From positions 1-38,841 of the forward strand of contig NZ_JARWQD010000139.1 of the NCBI RefSeq assembly GCF_029869545.1: a stretch of 38,841 nt of DNA. The letters run 5' to 3'. The translations under genes and the position numbers were made by a program. The stretch comes from Nocardia wallacei (GTDB taxonomy: Bacteria > Actinomycetota > Actinomycetes > Mycobacteriales > Mycobacteriaceae). The notes below the pieces were generated by a model. It ran no database searches, was not told the origin of the DNA, and saw nothing but the letters and a program-made list of their open reading frames with translations. The stretch's first letter is position 1; every line of letters begins with the position of its first letter. Positions 12,084-20,074 of the stretch are shown here, in pieces.

Positions 12084-12115
12084 CTTTCCACACAATTATC
12101 CACAGATGTGGAGAA
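12084..12115. other. Perfect DnaA box with flanking boxes upstream of dnaA
   Basis: TTATCCACA (12096-12104, plus strand) is an exact consensus box. TTCTCCACA lies inverted two bases away (12107-12115), and CTTTCCACA (12084-12092) is a poorer same-strand copy. At 120-150 bp upstream of the dnaA start they are well placed for autoregulation, or for a minor origin element. Confidence 0.7.
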
Positions 12116-12320
12116 CCACAGTGATGTGAGTCGAGCTGCCTTGCGCCCCCACGCAGCGCTTCGACCAGCGCTTCTGCAGCAATCTTCTGGCTATGTAGCC
12201 TAGCGGCCCGGGTGAGTCGTCGGCAAGGCCGGTTCACGGCCGTGTCGTCGGTCACTGCGGCGGCGGTTTCACCGGTCGTTGTCCGAGGTCAGCGCCGGGT
12301 GGCGGGCCGGGGACCCCGGT

Positions 12321-12349
12321 TTGACCTGGCCGGAGCCGGTCAGTACTCT
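12321..12349 (+). promoter_or_regulatory. Vegetative sigma promoter of rpmH
   Basis: TTGACC (12321-12326) and TACTCT (12344-12349) are separated by exactly 17 bases. This fits the actinobacterial housekeeping consensus TTGAC-N17-TANNNT. Transcription would start near 12356, giving a leader of about 145 bases before rpmH. Confidence 0.7.
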
Positions 12350-12502
12350 CGTACAGTCACCCATTGACGTGGTGGCGGCTGCGTGCTGCCCATGTCTCGA
12401 TGGGCGCTGCGCCGAGGACGACCATGTGATTCGTCGCAGACCAAGCATTACCCACAAGCTTCGGGTGCCGCCGGGCGCCCACCAACTCGAGGAGTGTTGA
12501 CC

Positions 12503-12646
12503 GTGGCCAAGGGCAAGCGGACGTTCCAGCCGAACAACCGTCGTCGGGCGCGGGTCCACGGGTTCCGTCTCCGGATGCGCACCCGTGCGGGCCGCGCCAT
12601 CGTGTCGGCGCGGCGGCAAAAGGGCCGCGCCAAGCTCACGGCCTGA
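12503..12646 (+). CDS. rpmH: 50S ribosomal protein L34
   Basis: A 47-residue, strongly basic protein with the family's fixed core ([18 protein letters not shown] and the C-terminal SARRQKGR segment). L34 is a late-assembling component of the large ribosomal subunit. The start is GTG 12503, with GAGGAG eight bases upstream; the longer open frame to the left has no family similarity. It is the first gene of the conserved rpmH-rnpA-yidD-yidC-jag set and is divergent from dnaA across the regulatory region. Confidence 0.98.
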   Translation: MAKGKRTFQPNNRRRARVHGFRLRMRTRAGRAIVSARRQKGRAKLTA

Positions 12647-12731
12647 TCCATCGGCACCGGCATGGGCGTCATGCCCCGCTCGCCGTTCGGTTCGCCGCAT
12701 CCCGCCATCCGTTACGCGCTCGGACACTCGG

Positions 12732-13184
12732 GTGTTGCCTGAGCCGTACCGGCTGCACCATCGTGCCGATTTCTCCCGGACGGTGCGGCGTGGCAGGCGA
12801 ATCGGGAGGCGCGATCTGGTCGTGCATGCGTTAATCACCACTCCGGCGTCCGACGACACCGGAGGCGAAAACGTCGGACCGTCGATTCGAATCGGCGGTC
12901 CGCGTTTCGGTTTGATCGTCAGCAAGGCGGTGGGCACCGCGGTGGTACGTCACCGTGTGGCCCGCCGCCTGCGTCATATCTGTGCTCCCCTGGCGGATGT
13001 GCTGCCCGCGGAGGCGGACATCGTGATCCGGGCGCTGCCCGGGGCCGCGTCCGCCTCCTCGGCCGAACTCGATCGACAGGTGCGCGCCGCGCTTCGCAAG
13101 CTGCTGCCCGAAACCGCGACGGCCGCAACGGTTGTCGCGGATGCGGCCGATGCCACCCCGAACGACGCGGGCGGCAAGTCATGA
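12732..13184 (+). CDS. rnpA: Ribonuclease P protein component
   Basis: A 150-residue protein subunit of RNase P, which helps the catalytic RNA remove 5' leaders from tRNA precursors. The conserved RNA-binding helix reads AVVRHRVARRLRHI, the equivalent of the family's RNR motif region, with the first Asn replaced by His. The C-terminal 25 residues are Ala/Thr-rich and variable. Start choice: GTG 12732 (or the next codon, TTG 12735) gives the family N-terminus LPEPYRL; no Shine-Dalgarno sequence is visible, so translation may depend on rpmH. The last four bases overlap yidD (ATGA), suggesting coupling. The frame is open much further upstream, but only inside rpmH. Confidence 0.93.
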   Translation: MLPEPYRLHHRADFSRTVRRGRRIGRRDLVVHALITTPASDDTGGENVGPSIRIGGPRFGLIVSKAVGTAVVRHRVARRLRHICAPLADVLPAEADIVIRALPGAASASSAELDRQVRAALRKLLPETATAATVVADAADATPNDAGGKS

Positions 13185-13537
13185 GCCGTCTCTCGGTGCT
13201 GACCAGGCTGCCCGCCACCGTGCTCATCTTCCTCATCGAGCTGTATCGGACCTACGTCTCCCCCACGCGGATGCCGGTGTGCCGCTTCACTCCGACCTGT
13301 AGCGAGTACGCGGTGACCGCCCTGCGCACCCGCGGTCTCGTCGTCGGGGTCGGATTGACGGCCGTGCGCCTGGCCAAATGCGCACCCTGGCACCCTGGTG
13401 GGTGGGACCCCGTTCCGGAACGGAAACGGAAGGGGGCTGCCGCCGCGGACGAGCCGACCGCGCAGACGGCCGCACATCAGCTTTGTAATGGGTCGCCGCG
13501 CGCGGTGACCGGCGATACGACCGACGGGAGTACATAG
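13181..13537 (+). CDS. yidD: Membrane protein insertion efficiency factor YidD
   Basis: A 118-residue YidD-family (DUF37) protein, a small membrane-associated factor that aids insertion of proteins through YidC. The diagnostic segment is [15 protein letters not shown] (cysteines 34 and 40), followed by [13 protein letters not shown]. The N-terminal 20 residues form an amphipathic, membrane-binding helix. The last 45 residues are Ala/Thr-rich and not conserved, making it longer than the usual 70-90 residues. It overlaps rnpA by four bases and ends four bases before yidC, so the three are almost certainly one transcript. Confidence 0.93.
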   Translation: MSRLSVLTRLPATVLIFLIELYRTYVSPTRMPVCRFTPTCSEYAVTALRTRGLVVGVGLTAVRLAKCAPWHPGGWDPVPERKRKGAAAADEPTAQTAAHQLCNGSPRAVTGDTTDGST

Positions 13538-13541
13538 AGCC

Positions 13542-14675
13542 GTGCTCGATTTCATCTACTATCCGGTGTCTTGGATCTTGTGGTTCTGGCACCGCGTCTT
13601 CGGGTTCGCGCTGGGCGCCGACAACGGTCTGACCTGGGCGCTGGCCGTGGTGTTCCTGGTGTTCACCCTGCGGCTGGTGCTCTACAAGCCGTTCGTCAAA
13701 CAGGTGCGCACGACCCGGCAGATGCAGGAATTGCAGCCTCAGATCAAGGAGCTGCAGAAGAAATACAAGAACGATCGCCAGAAAATGGCGACCGAGATGC
13801 AGAAGCTGCAGAAGGACCACGGCTTCAATCCGCTCATGGGCTGCCTGCCCGTGCTGGCGCAGGTGCCGGTGTTCCTCGGTCTGTACCACGTGCTGCGCTC
13901 GTTCAACCGGACCGGCACCGGCTTCGGCCAGCTGGGCATGTCGGCCTACGACAACGCGCACACGGCGAACTACGTCTTCAACGCCGACGATGTGCAGTCG
14001 TTCCTGCGGGCCCGCATCTTCGGTGCGCCCATCTCGGTCGCCATCACCACGCCCCGGACGCAGCTGGACGCCTTCCTCGACTACGGCGGCATCCCCCAGG
14101 TGGTGAACATCGCCGCGGTGGCGATTCCGCTGATGGTCATCGCCGGTCTGGCCACGCACTTCAACGCCCGTGCCTCGGTGGCCCGGCAGAGCCCCGAGGC
14201 CGCCGCCAACCCGCAGGCCGCGCTCATGAACAAGATGGCGCTGTGGGTGTTCCCGCTCGGCGTGATCGTCGGTGGCCCCTTCCTGCCGATCGCCATCCTG
14301 ATCTACTGGGTCTCCAACAACATCTGGACCTACGGGCAGCAGCACCTCGTGTTCGGCCGGATCGAGAAGGAAGAGGAACAGAAGAAGCAGCAGGCGATCG
14401 AGCGGCGCGCGGCGAACGCACCCAAACCGGGCGCCAAGCCGAATCCGGGCGCCAAGCCGAATCCGAAGAACAAGCAGAAGACGGGATCGACCGACGAGCC
14501 GACCGATGCGCCGGTGGATGCCCCGGTGACCGACGGCGATGCGTCGACCGCGTCGCGTAATGGCGCGGCGGCGGCGAAGCCGGGCAAGGCGACGGCCGCG
14601 TCGCGCAAGGGCGGGCAGGGCAATCGCAAGCGATCCGGAAACCGCGGCCGCGCGAATCAGAAGCGGCGCCGCTAG
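13542..14675 (+). CDS. yidC: Membrane protein insertase YidC
   Basis: A 377-residue Oxa1/YidC insertase that inserts proteins into the cytoplasmic membrane alone or with SecYEG. Hydrophobic segments lie at about 25-50, 100-120, 190-210 and 235-262. The cytoplasmic coiled hairpin with [18 protein letters not shown] falls near 60-85, and [19 protein letters not shown] is the family signature. The tail from about 280 is Lys/Arg/Asn-rich, as in other Gram-positive YidC proteins, and may contact ribosomes. The start is GTG 13542, four bases after yidD. There is no large periplasmic domain, as expected for a monoderm-type YidC. Confidence 0.97.
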   Translation: MLDFIYYPVSWILWFWHRVFGFALGADNGLTWALAVVFLVFTLRLVLYKPFVKQVRTTRQMQELQPQIKELQKKYKNDRQKMATEMQKLQKDHGFNPLMGCLPVLAQVPVFLGLYHVLRSFNRTGTGFGQLGMSAYDNAHTANYVFNADDVQSFLRARIFGAPISVAITTPRTQLDAFLDYGGIPQVVNIAAVAIPLMVIAGLATHFNARASVARQSPEAAANPQAALMNKMALWVFPLGVIVGGPFLPIAILIYWVSNNIWTYGQQHLVFGRIEKEEEQKKQQAIERRAANAPKPGAKPNPGAKPNPKNKQKTGSTDEPTDAPVDAPVTDGDASTASRNGAAAAKPGKATAASRKGGQGNRKRSGNRGRANQKRRR

Positions 14676-14733
14676 CCGGGCGGTGCGAGCGGCCGGACAC
14701 GACGGATGATGCAGATCGAAGGAAACGACACAC

Positions 14734-15369
14734 ATGACTGTTGAGACCGATGGAGGGGACGCCACTGTGGCCCTCGGCGCAAGCGGCACGACCGTGGCGG
14801 ACACCGCGGAGAGCCACGAACCGGAAACCGCGGCGAGCCGCGAACCGGATGCCGCGGAACCCCGCGAGCCGGGCTCGGACGCGGCGACCGGAGATGTGAG
14901 CGACGCCGAGGAGGCGCTCATCGAAGAGGGCGAGATCGCCGGCGACTATCTCGAGCAACTGCTGGATGTGCTCGACTTCGACGGCGATATCGACCTGGAC
15001 GTCGAGGGCGACCGGGCGGTGGTGAGCATCGACGGCGGCCGGGATCTGTCGAAGCTGGTGGGCCGGCGCGGTGAGGTCCTGGACGCGCTGCAGGAGCTGA
15101 CCCGCCTGGCCGTGCAGCAGACGACCGGCGTGCGCAGCCGGCTGATGCTGGATGTGGCGGGCTGGCGGGCGAAGCGCCGGGAGGAGCTGAGCGCGCTGGG
15201 TTCGGCGGCGGCGCAGCGCGTCCTGGAATCGGGTGAGCCGGAGGCCCTGTCGCCGATGACGCCGTTCGAGCGCAAGATCGTGCACGATGCCGTGGCGGAG
15301 GTCGACGGCGTCGAGAGCGAGAGCGAGGGCGTCGAGCCGAATCGGCACGTGGTGGTGCTGCCGTCCTGA
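14734..15369 (+). CDS. jag: KH-R3H RNA-binding protein Jag (KhpB/EloR)
   Basis: A 211-residue Jag protein. The N-terminal 60 residues are acidic and variable. A central KH domain contains [20 protein letters not shown] (about 108-127), and the C-terminal R3H domain begins at [14 protein letters not shown] (about 173-186). In other Gram-positive bacteria the homologue binds RNA together with KhpA and affects cell elongation; that role is inferred here. ATG 14734 has AAGGA ten bases upstream. An in-frame GTG at 14767 is a serious alternative, because GGAGG lies about ten bases before it and it loses only unconserved residues. Last gene of the rpmH cluster, closed by a strong terminator. Confidence 0.92.
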   Translation: MTVETDGGDATVALGASGTTVADTAESHEPETAASREPDAAEPREPGSDAATGDVSDAEEALIEEGEIAGDYLEQLLDVLDFDGDIDLDVEGDRAVVSIDGGRDLSKLVGRRGEVLDALQELTRLAVQQTTGVRSRLMLDVAGWRAKRREELSALGSAAAQRVLESGEPEALSPMTPFERKIVHDAVAEVDGVESESEGVEPNRHVVVLPS

Positions 15370-15387
15370 GTGCGGCGCCCTGCGGGC

Positions 15388-15416
15388 GGGCCCCCGGTTC
15401 GTTGAACCGGGGGCCC
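15388..15416. terminator. Terminator after jag
   Basis: A 13-bp perfect stem (GGGCCCCCGGTTC with its complement) and a three-base loop start 18 bases after the jag stop codon. TAGTGTTGT follows, only moderately T-rich. It should end the rpmH-jag transcript and insulate rsmG. Confidence 0.8.
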
Positions 15417-15464
15417 TAGTGTTGTGCGGGGTCCGTGTGTCGACCAGTCGCGAATCCGGAAGGA

Positions 15465-15480
15465 TGTTTCACGTGGAACG
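15465..15480 (+). other. parS-like site before rsmG
   Basis: TGTTTCACGTGGAACG differs from TGTTTCACGTGAAACA at two right-half positions; the CACGTG centre is intact. It lies between the jag terminator and the rsmG start, overlapping an alternative upstream ATG of rsmG. Confidence 0.7.
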
Positions 15481-15490
15481 AGGAACCGGT

Positions 15491-16216
15491 GTGAATGAGC
15501 CGGAGCACTCCCCTGCCCCGGCCGAGGCGACGCCGCCGGAGCCGCCGGAGCCGCCTGCCGCCGCCGAGCGGATATTCGGGGAGCGGCTCCCGCTGGCGCG
15601 TCGGTACTGTGCGGCGCTGGCGGCGGCCGGGGTGCAGCGCGGGTTGATCGGTCCGCGCGAGGTGCCGCGGCTGTGGGATCGGCACATTCTGAACTGCGCG
15701 GTGCTCGGCGAGCTGATCCCGACCGGCGCTGCCGTCGTGGATATCGGCAGCGGCGCCGGGCTGCCCGGAATCCCGCTCGCGATCGCCCGGCCCGATCTGC
15801 GGGTGACCCTCGTCGAGCCGCTGCTGCGCCGGACCATCTTCCTCGCGGAGTTCATCGAGGAGGCAGGGCTCGAGGTGACGGTCGTGCGCGGTCGCGCGGA
15901 GCAGCCGGACGTGCGGAAGGTGGCGGGCGGTGCGGACGTCGTGACGTCGCGCGCGGTCGCTCCGCTGAGCAAGTTGGCGAAATGGTCGCTGCCGCTGGTG
16001 CACAACCACGGCCGGATGCTGGCCCTCAAGGGCTCCAGCGCGGCGGAGGAGTTGGAACGCGACCGCGCCGAATTGCTGCGCGCGGGCGGCGGCCACGCGC
16101 AAGTCCTGGAGTGCGGTGTCGGGATCGTGGATCCGCCGACGGTGGTGCTGAGCGTCGAGCGCCTCCCCCGCGCCGAACGAAAGGCCGAGGGCGGCAAGCC
16201 GAAGCGCCGTCGGTGA
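15491..16216 (+). CDS. rsmG: 16S rRNA (guanine-527 N7) methyltransferase RsmG
   Basis: A 241-residue S-adenosylmethionine-dependent enzyme that methylates N7 of G527 in 16S rRNA; loss of it gives low-level streptomycin resistance in other bacteria. Motif I is [16 protein letters not shown] (about residues 83-98), and [11 protein letters not shown] precedes it. The catalytic-side motif [17 protein letters not shown] follows. Start choice: GTG 15491 has GAGGA six bases upstream and gives the usual length with a Pro-rich lead. An ATG at 15464 is in frame, but GGAAGG touches it with no spacing and it lies in the parS-like site. The C-terminus is Lys/Arg-rich. Confidence 0.93.
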   Translation: MNEPEHSPAPAEATPPEPPEPPAAAERIFGERLPLARRYCAALAAAGVQRGLIGPREVPRLWDRHILNCAVLGELIPTGAAVVDIGSGAGLPGIPLAIARPDLRVTLVEPLLRRTIFLAEFIEEAGLEVTVVRGRAEQPDVRKVAGGADVVTSRAVAPLSKLAKWSLPLVHNHGRMLALKGSSAAEELERDRAELLRAGGGHAQVLECGVGIVDPPTVVLSVERLPRAERKAEGGKPKRRR

Positions 16217-16256
16217 ACGTCCGTCCGGTGCGGGCCGCTTCCGCCTGGCCGGGTTG

Positions 16257-16272
16257 TGTTTCATGTGAAACA
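16257..16272 (+). other. parS-like site, CATGTG variant
   Basis: TGTTTCATGTGAAACA, one base away from the perfect palindrome TGTTTCACGTGAAACA (C to T at position 8). Probable ParB-binding site. Confidence 0.75.
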
Positions 16273-16334
16273 TTGCCGCCGAGTGCCAATCGGTCTCGCG
16301 CGGCGGACATCGGAACGGCCGTCCGGCCGATCGA

Positions 16335-16350
16335 TGTTTCATGTGAAACA
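16335..16350 (+). other. parS-like site, CATGTG variant
   Basis: TGTTTCATGTGAAACA, identical in sequence and orientation to the copy 78 bp upstream. Probable ParB-binding site. Confidence 0.75.
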
Positions 16351-16711
16351 CCGACCCGGACTCACCGGCCCACAGCGGGTGCGTTTCGACGGGGAGCGCC
16401 GGTCTATTGCGACTGCGGTTCCGGCCGTCGGATTCGGCCCGCCCGCAATCACTCTCATCGCGCGGCTTCGAGATCATCCCCTCTCCCCCAGGCTTCTCGG
16501 TCTTCGCCTGTGACGGGACCCGGCCATGTCTCATCCCTTCGGTGCCTTGCGGGAATGTCGAGCCGGATCCGTCACCGTGACGAGGCGCCGCCCGGCGGCT
16601 GGCTGGCGACCGTCGCAGGGGTCGGACTGCTCGGGCCGGAGCGCCCCCTACGGGACGACTCGGCTCGACCGCAGCACCGACTCCGCGCGGCTCGCGATTG
16701 CCGCCGGGCGC

Positions 16712-16727
16712 GGTTTCATGTGAAACA
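16712..16727 (+). other. parS-like site, CATGTG variant with changed first base
   Basis: GGTTTCATGTGAAACA carries the same C-to-T change at position 8 plus T to G at the first base. Same orientation as the others. Confidence 0.7.
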
Positions 16728-16770
16728 ACCGGCGTTGCCGTGCGTGTGGCGGCGGAAGTCGCCGGGGCGA

Positions 16771-16786
16771 TGTTTCATGTGAAACA
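16771..16786 (+). other. parS-like site, CATGTG variant
   Basis: TGTTTCATGTGAAACA, the third identical copy in the rsmG-parA interval and in the same orientation. Confidence 0.75.
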
Positions 16787-17070
16787 CAGAGACGCTCTGG
16801 GTGAACGGCAGGTGCCGGGAAGCGACGAAAGTGGCCTCCGGGCAACAAAGTTTGTGGATCGCGGTGTGATCGCCGCGGTTCAACTTCCGTAATGCGCGCG
16901 GTGCTGGCAAGCTAGGTGCAGTCGAGCGTGAGCGCAGATTCGAGGTGCCCGACAGGCTCGCCAGGATGGGCACCGGTCTCCTGGGCCGTGCCGCGCTCCG
17001 CTTGCTCGAGCCAATGCGGCGCCGATGCTGCTTGGGCACGTGTCTGAAGTTCTCGGGGTTAGGAGCCTGT

Positions 17071-18078
17071 ATGTCGAACGGTCCGGCGAATGTTTCACGG
17101 GAAACAACGTCGCGGGTGCCCGGAATGCTGGACGGTAGTGGCTTCGATCTGGACGAGCTCGGTCGCCCGTTCGGGAGCATCACCGCCGACACGCCCATAG
17201 CGGCCGAGGCGCAGCGCGCGAGCCAGGTGTTGCATCCTGGTTCGATGACCATCCCGAAGCCGCGCGAACAACGGATCATCACCATCGCGAATCAGAAGGG
17301 CGGCGTAGGGAAGACGACTACGGCGGTCAATCTGGCCGCGGCGCTCGCGCTACAGGGGATGACCGTCCTCGTCATCGATCTCGACCCGCAGGGCAATGCC
17401 AGCACCGCGATGGGCGTCGAGCATCACTCGGGCGTGCCCTCCTCCTACGAATTGCTCATCGGCGAGGTCTCCGTCCAGGAGGCGATTCAGCGCAGTCCGC
17501 ACAACGAGCGGCTGCTGTGCATCCCGGCCACCATCGATCTGGCCGGTGCCGAGATCGAACTCGTGTCGATGGTCGCCCGGGAGGGGCGGCTCAAGGCCGC
17601 GATCCAGGATGCGAATCTCGCCGGATACGACATCGACTACGTGATGATCGACTGCCCGCCCTCGCTCGGCCTGCTCACCGTCAACGCGCTGGTGGCCGCG
17701 AAGGAGGTGCTGATCCCGATCCAGTGCGAGTACTACGCGCTCGAGGGTGTGGGACAGCTGATCCGCAATATCGGCCTGGTGCAGGCGCACCTGAATCCGG
17801 AACTGCATGTGTCGACCGTCGTCCTCACGATGTACGACGGGCGGACCAAGCTTGCCGATCAGGTGGCCGAGGAGGTGCGCGGGCACTTCGGCGATGTGGT
17901 GCTGCGGTCGGTGATCCCCCGCAGTGTGAAGGTGTCCGAGGCGCCGGGTTACGGCATGACGGTGCTCGATTACGATCCCGGTTCCCGGGGCGCGATGAGC
18001 TATCTGGATGCCGGTCGTGAGATGGCCGCCCGGTCGGTCGCGGTGGTTGGTGGAGTGAACGAGGAAAGGGGCCAGTAG
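17071..18078 (+). CDS. parA: Chromosome partitioning ATPase ParA (Soj)
   Basis: A 335-residue deviant-Walker ATPase that drives segregation of ParB-parS complexes. Walker A is KGGVGKTT (residues about 76-83), followed by [13 protein letters not shown] and the Walker B segment [10 protein letters not shown] 65-residue disordered N-terminal extension precedes the ATPase core, as in mycobacterial ParA. Start choice: ATG 17071 has AGGAG five bases upstream; the open frame extends further but without a good ribosome site. A parS-like site is embedded in codons 7-13. parB follows after one base, so the two are cotranscribed. Upstream lies the parS region. Confidence 0.96.
   Translation: MSNGPANVSRETTSRVPGMLDGSGFDLDELGRPFGSITADTPIAAEAQRASQVLHPGSMTIPKPREQRIITIANQKGGVGKTTTAVNLAAALALQGMTVLVIDLDPQGNASTAMGVEHHSGVPSSYELLIGEVSVQEAIQRSPHNERLLCIPATIDLAGAEIELVSMVAREGRLKAAIQDANLAGYDIDYVMIDCPPSLGLLTVNALVAAKEVLIPIQCEYYALEGVGQLIRNIGLVQAHLNPELHVSTVVLTMYDGRTKLADQVAEEVRGHFGDVVLRSVIPRSVKVSEAPGYGMTVLDYDPGSRGAMSYLDAGREMAARSVAVVGGVNEERGQ
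17091..17106 (+). other. parS-like site inside the parA coding region
   Basis: TGTTTCACGGGAAACA differs from the consensus only at position 10 (T to G). It encodes residues of the NVSRETT segment of ParA. As I recall the M. tuberculosis ParA sequence, it has the same NVSRET segment, so the embedded site is probably conserved. Confidence 0.7.
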
Positions 18079-18079
18079 G

Positions 18080-19078
18080 TTGACTCAGGCGAAGAAGGGT
18101 GGACTGGGGCGCGGACTGGCCGCGCTGATCCCGACGGGCCCGGCGGATGTGCAGGGGCTCGGTAGTGCCGCCGCGAATGCCGTCATCGGCCTGGACCCGA
18201 TCGGCCCGCATCCGGCCTCGGCGTACCTGCATCGGGTTCCCGAACCCGGCGAGGGCTCCGACGCCGGCGCGGTGTATCGGGAGATTCCGCCGGACCAGAT
18301 TCAGCCGAATCCCAAGCAGCCGCGCCAGGTTTTCGAGCAGGAGGCGCTGGACGAGCTGATCCACTCGGTTCGCGAGTTCGGGCTCATGCAGCCGATCGTG
18401 GTCCGCCTGCTGGAGTCCTCCCCTACCCCGCGCTATCAGATCGTCATGGGCGAGCGCCGGTGGCGGGCCTGTCAGGATGCGGGCCTGGAGACCATCCCGG
18501 CCATCGTCCGGGAGACCACCGACGACTCGATGCTGCGGGACGCCCTGCTGGAGAACATCCATCGGGTGCAGCTCAATCCGCTCGAAGAGGCGGCGGCGTA
18601 TCAGCAGCTGCTGGAGGAGTTCGAGGTCACCCACGAGGAACTGGCGACCCGGCTCGGTCGATCCCGGCCCGTCATCACGAATATGATCCGGCTGCTGAAG
18701 CTGCCGATTCCGGTGCAGCGGCGGGTCGCCGCGGGGGTTCTGTCCGCCGGGCACGCCCGCGCGCTGCTGGGCCTGGAGTCCGGTGCGGAGGCACAGGAGA
18801 AGCTGGCGGAACGGATTGTCGCCGAGGGTCTTTCGGTGCGTGCCACCGAGGAGGCGGTCACTCTCGCGAACCGCTACCCCGACGAGGAGAAAAAGCGCCC
18901 CGCCGAACGGAAACCGGTCCAGATGCCGGGTCTGGAACGACTGGCCGAGCGGCTCGCCGATTCGTTCGACACCCGTGTCACCGTGAGCATGGGGAAGAAG
19001 AAGGGCAAGATCGTCGTCGAATTCGGCGACCTAGCCGACCTCGAACGCATCGTGACGATGATGGAGCAGCAGAAGTAG
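18080..19078 (+). CDS. parB: Chromosome partitioning protein ParB
   Basis: A 332-residue ParB, a CTP-dependent clamp that loads at parS and spreads. The N-terminal domain carries box I ([12 protein letters not shown], about residues 123-134) and box II ([14 protein letters not shown], about 156-169). A helix-turn-helix for parS recognition follows (about 180-215, with [14 protein letters not shown]), then a linker and a C-terminal dimerisation domain ending in MEQQK. Residues 1-70 form a variable segment that normally contacts ParA ([12 protein letters not shown]). The start is TTG, one base after the parA stop codon, with AAGGGG upstream. The number and sequence of the parS sites nearby match a functional ParB. 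Confidence 0.96.
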   Translation: MTQAKKGGLGRGLAALIPTGPADVQGLGSAAANAVIGLDPIGPHPASAYLHRVPEPGEGSDAGAVYREIPPDQIQPNPKQPRQVFEQEALDELIHSVREFGLMQPIVVRLLESSPTPRYQIVMGERRWRACQDAGLETIPAIVRETTDDSMLRDALLENIHRVQLNPLEEAAAYQQLLEEFEVTHEELATRLGRSRPVITNMIRLLKLPIPVQRRVAAGVLSAGHARALLGLESGAEAQEKLAERIVAEGLSVRATEEAVTLANRYPDEEKKRPAERKPVQMPGLERLAERLADSFDTRVTVSMGKKKGKIVVEFGDLADLERIVTMMEQQK

Positions 19079-19086
19079 TACGACGA

Positions 19087-19115
19087 GTGATCACGGCCGA
19101 AATCCGCGTGATCAC
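19087..19115. repeat. Inverted repeat after parB
   Basis: GTGATCACG and CGTGATCAC flank an 11-base spacer, nine bases after the parB stop codon. Each arm is itself a palindrome (GTGATCAC). There is no T run, so it may be a weak terminator or a binding site for a dimeric protein. Confidence 0.45.
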
Positions 19116-19262
19116 CGGAGATACTGGACCCTGGCGGTAAAACGTCACTGTGACGGTGCCTCTCGGGTCGCGCCTGCGATCCTGATGGACAGCACAGCTA
19201 CCGGAAATGAGGCGGTTCGCTTTGATCGCTTATTCTTGCTGGCGAGTAGATACTGATGCGGC

Positions 19263-20045
19263 GTGAGTGTGGATGAATCGGAGAGCTGGAGGCTGAGCAG
19301 AGCGGTGTCGACCAGCGTTACCGCACTTACCCTCGGCGGACTCGACAAACTCCCGGCACATGCCCGCCGGTGCGTGTTCTGGGAGATCGATCCCGCCGTG
19401 GCGGAGGACTCTCGGGAATTCAGCGACCCGGTATTCGAGAAGGAGGCGTGGCTGTCCACGGTCCTCCTCGAATGGGGTTCGTGCGGCCAGATCGCGCTCG
19501 TCGACGGTCAGCCCGCCGGCTGCGCGCTGTACTCGCCGCCGAGCGCGGTGCCCCGCGCGACCCTCTTCCCCACCTCACCGGTGAGCGCCGACGCCGTCCT
19601 GCTGACCACCCTGCGGACCGATCTCCCCTACCGGGACAGCGGGATTGCCGACCGGCTGATTCAGGCCGTGGTGGCCGATCTGATGCGCCGCGGCGTGCGG
19701 GCCATCGAGGCCTTCGGCATCCGCAAGGATCCGGCGGCGACGTCGATGTCGACGCGATCGGTCAGCTCGATGTTCCTGATGGAACGCATCGATACGCCCG
19801 CGCACGGCATGTCGTCGGCACCGCGGCAGCACACCGACTCTCGATGCTCCCCCGAGAGCTGCATGATCGACGCGGACTTCCTGGAGGACGTCGGATTCAC
19901 CGTGGTGGCGCAGCACCACCGCTTTCCACGCCTGCGCCTGGAACTCGACAGCGACCACCTCTGGAAGGAAGACGTCGAACGCGCCCTGGACCAGCTGCTG
20001 GCCTCCGCCTCGATGGAAGCGAAATCCCGAGTGGGATGCCCCTGA
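19263..20045 (+). CDS. GNAT-family acetyltransferase between parB and cwlM
   Basis: A 260-residue protein equivalent in position and length to Rv3916c of M. tuberculosis. The middle section (about 75-150) reads like a GNAT fold: a strand with GQIALVDGQPAGCALY, then LTTLRTDLPYRDSGIADRLIQAVVADLMRRG, in which the Arg/Gly segment would bind acetyl-CoA although the canonical Q/RxxGxG is degenerate. The substrate is unknown. Start GTG 19263 has no clear ribosome site. It reads towards cwlM and ends 30 bp from it (convergent). Two cysteines near 199-203 (RCSPESC) are unusual for the family. Family assignment moderate; function not assigned. Confidence 0.8.
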   Translation: MSVDESESWRLSRAVSTSVTALTLGGLDKLPAHARRCVFWEIDPAVAEDSREFSDPVFEKEAWLSTVLLEWGSCGQIALVDGQPAGCALYSPPSAVPRATLFPTSPVSADAVLLTTLRTDLPYRDSGIADRLIQAVVADLMRRGVRAIEAFGIRKDPAATSMSTRSVSSMFLMERIDTPAHGMSSAPRQHTDSRCSPESCMIDADFLEDVGFTVVAQHHRFPRLRLELDSDHLWKEDVERALDQLLASASMEAKSRVGCP

Positions 20046-20074
20046 ATGAGCTTGCCGGAACTGGTGCGTCGCAG

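Larger units (their letters stand above)
11967..12502. other. dnaA-rpmH divergent regulatory region
   Basis: A 536-bp non-coding region between the divergent dnaA and rpmH genes. It contains DnaA boxes at 12084-12115 and a good vegetative promoter for rpmH at 12321-12349. A second TTGACG at 12364 has no -10 partner. No clear dnaA promoter pair is visible, and no small gene was found. Confidence 0.7.
16217..17070. other. Non-coding parS region between rsmG and parA
   Basis: An 854-bp stretch with no gene of credible composition; the open frames across it share no family similarity. Its content is four parS-like sites (16257, 16335, 16712, 16771), in two pairs 78 and 59 bp apart. The parA promoter must also be here but no clear pair of boxes was found. 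With a site on each flank (15465 and 17091) it is the main centromere-like region of the chromosome. Confidence 0.8.

Noticed and set aside
12364..12369. TTGACG as a second rpmH promoter
   Set aside because: No TANNNT lies 16-19 bases downstream.
16256..16848. Small frames with peptides such as MFHVKH between rsmG and parA
   Set aside because: The recurring FHVKH and SCET peptides are just translations of the parS-like sites; no frame has consistent coding composition.
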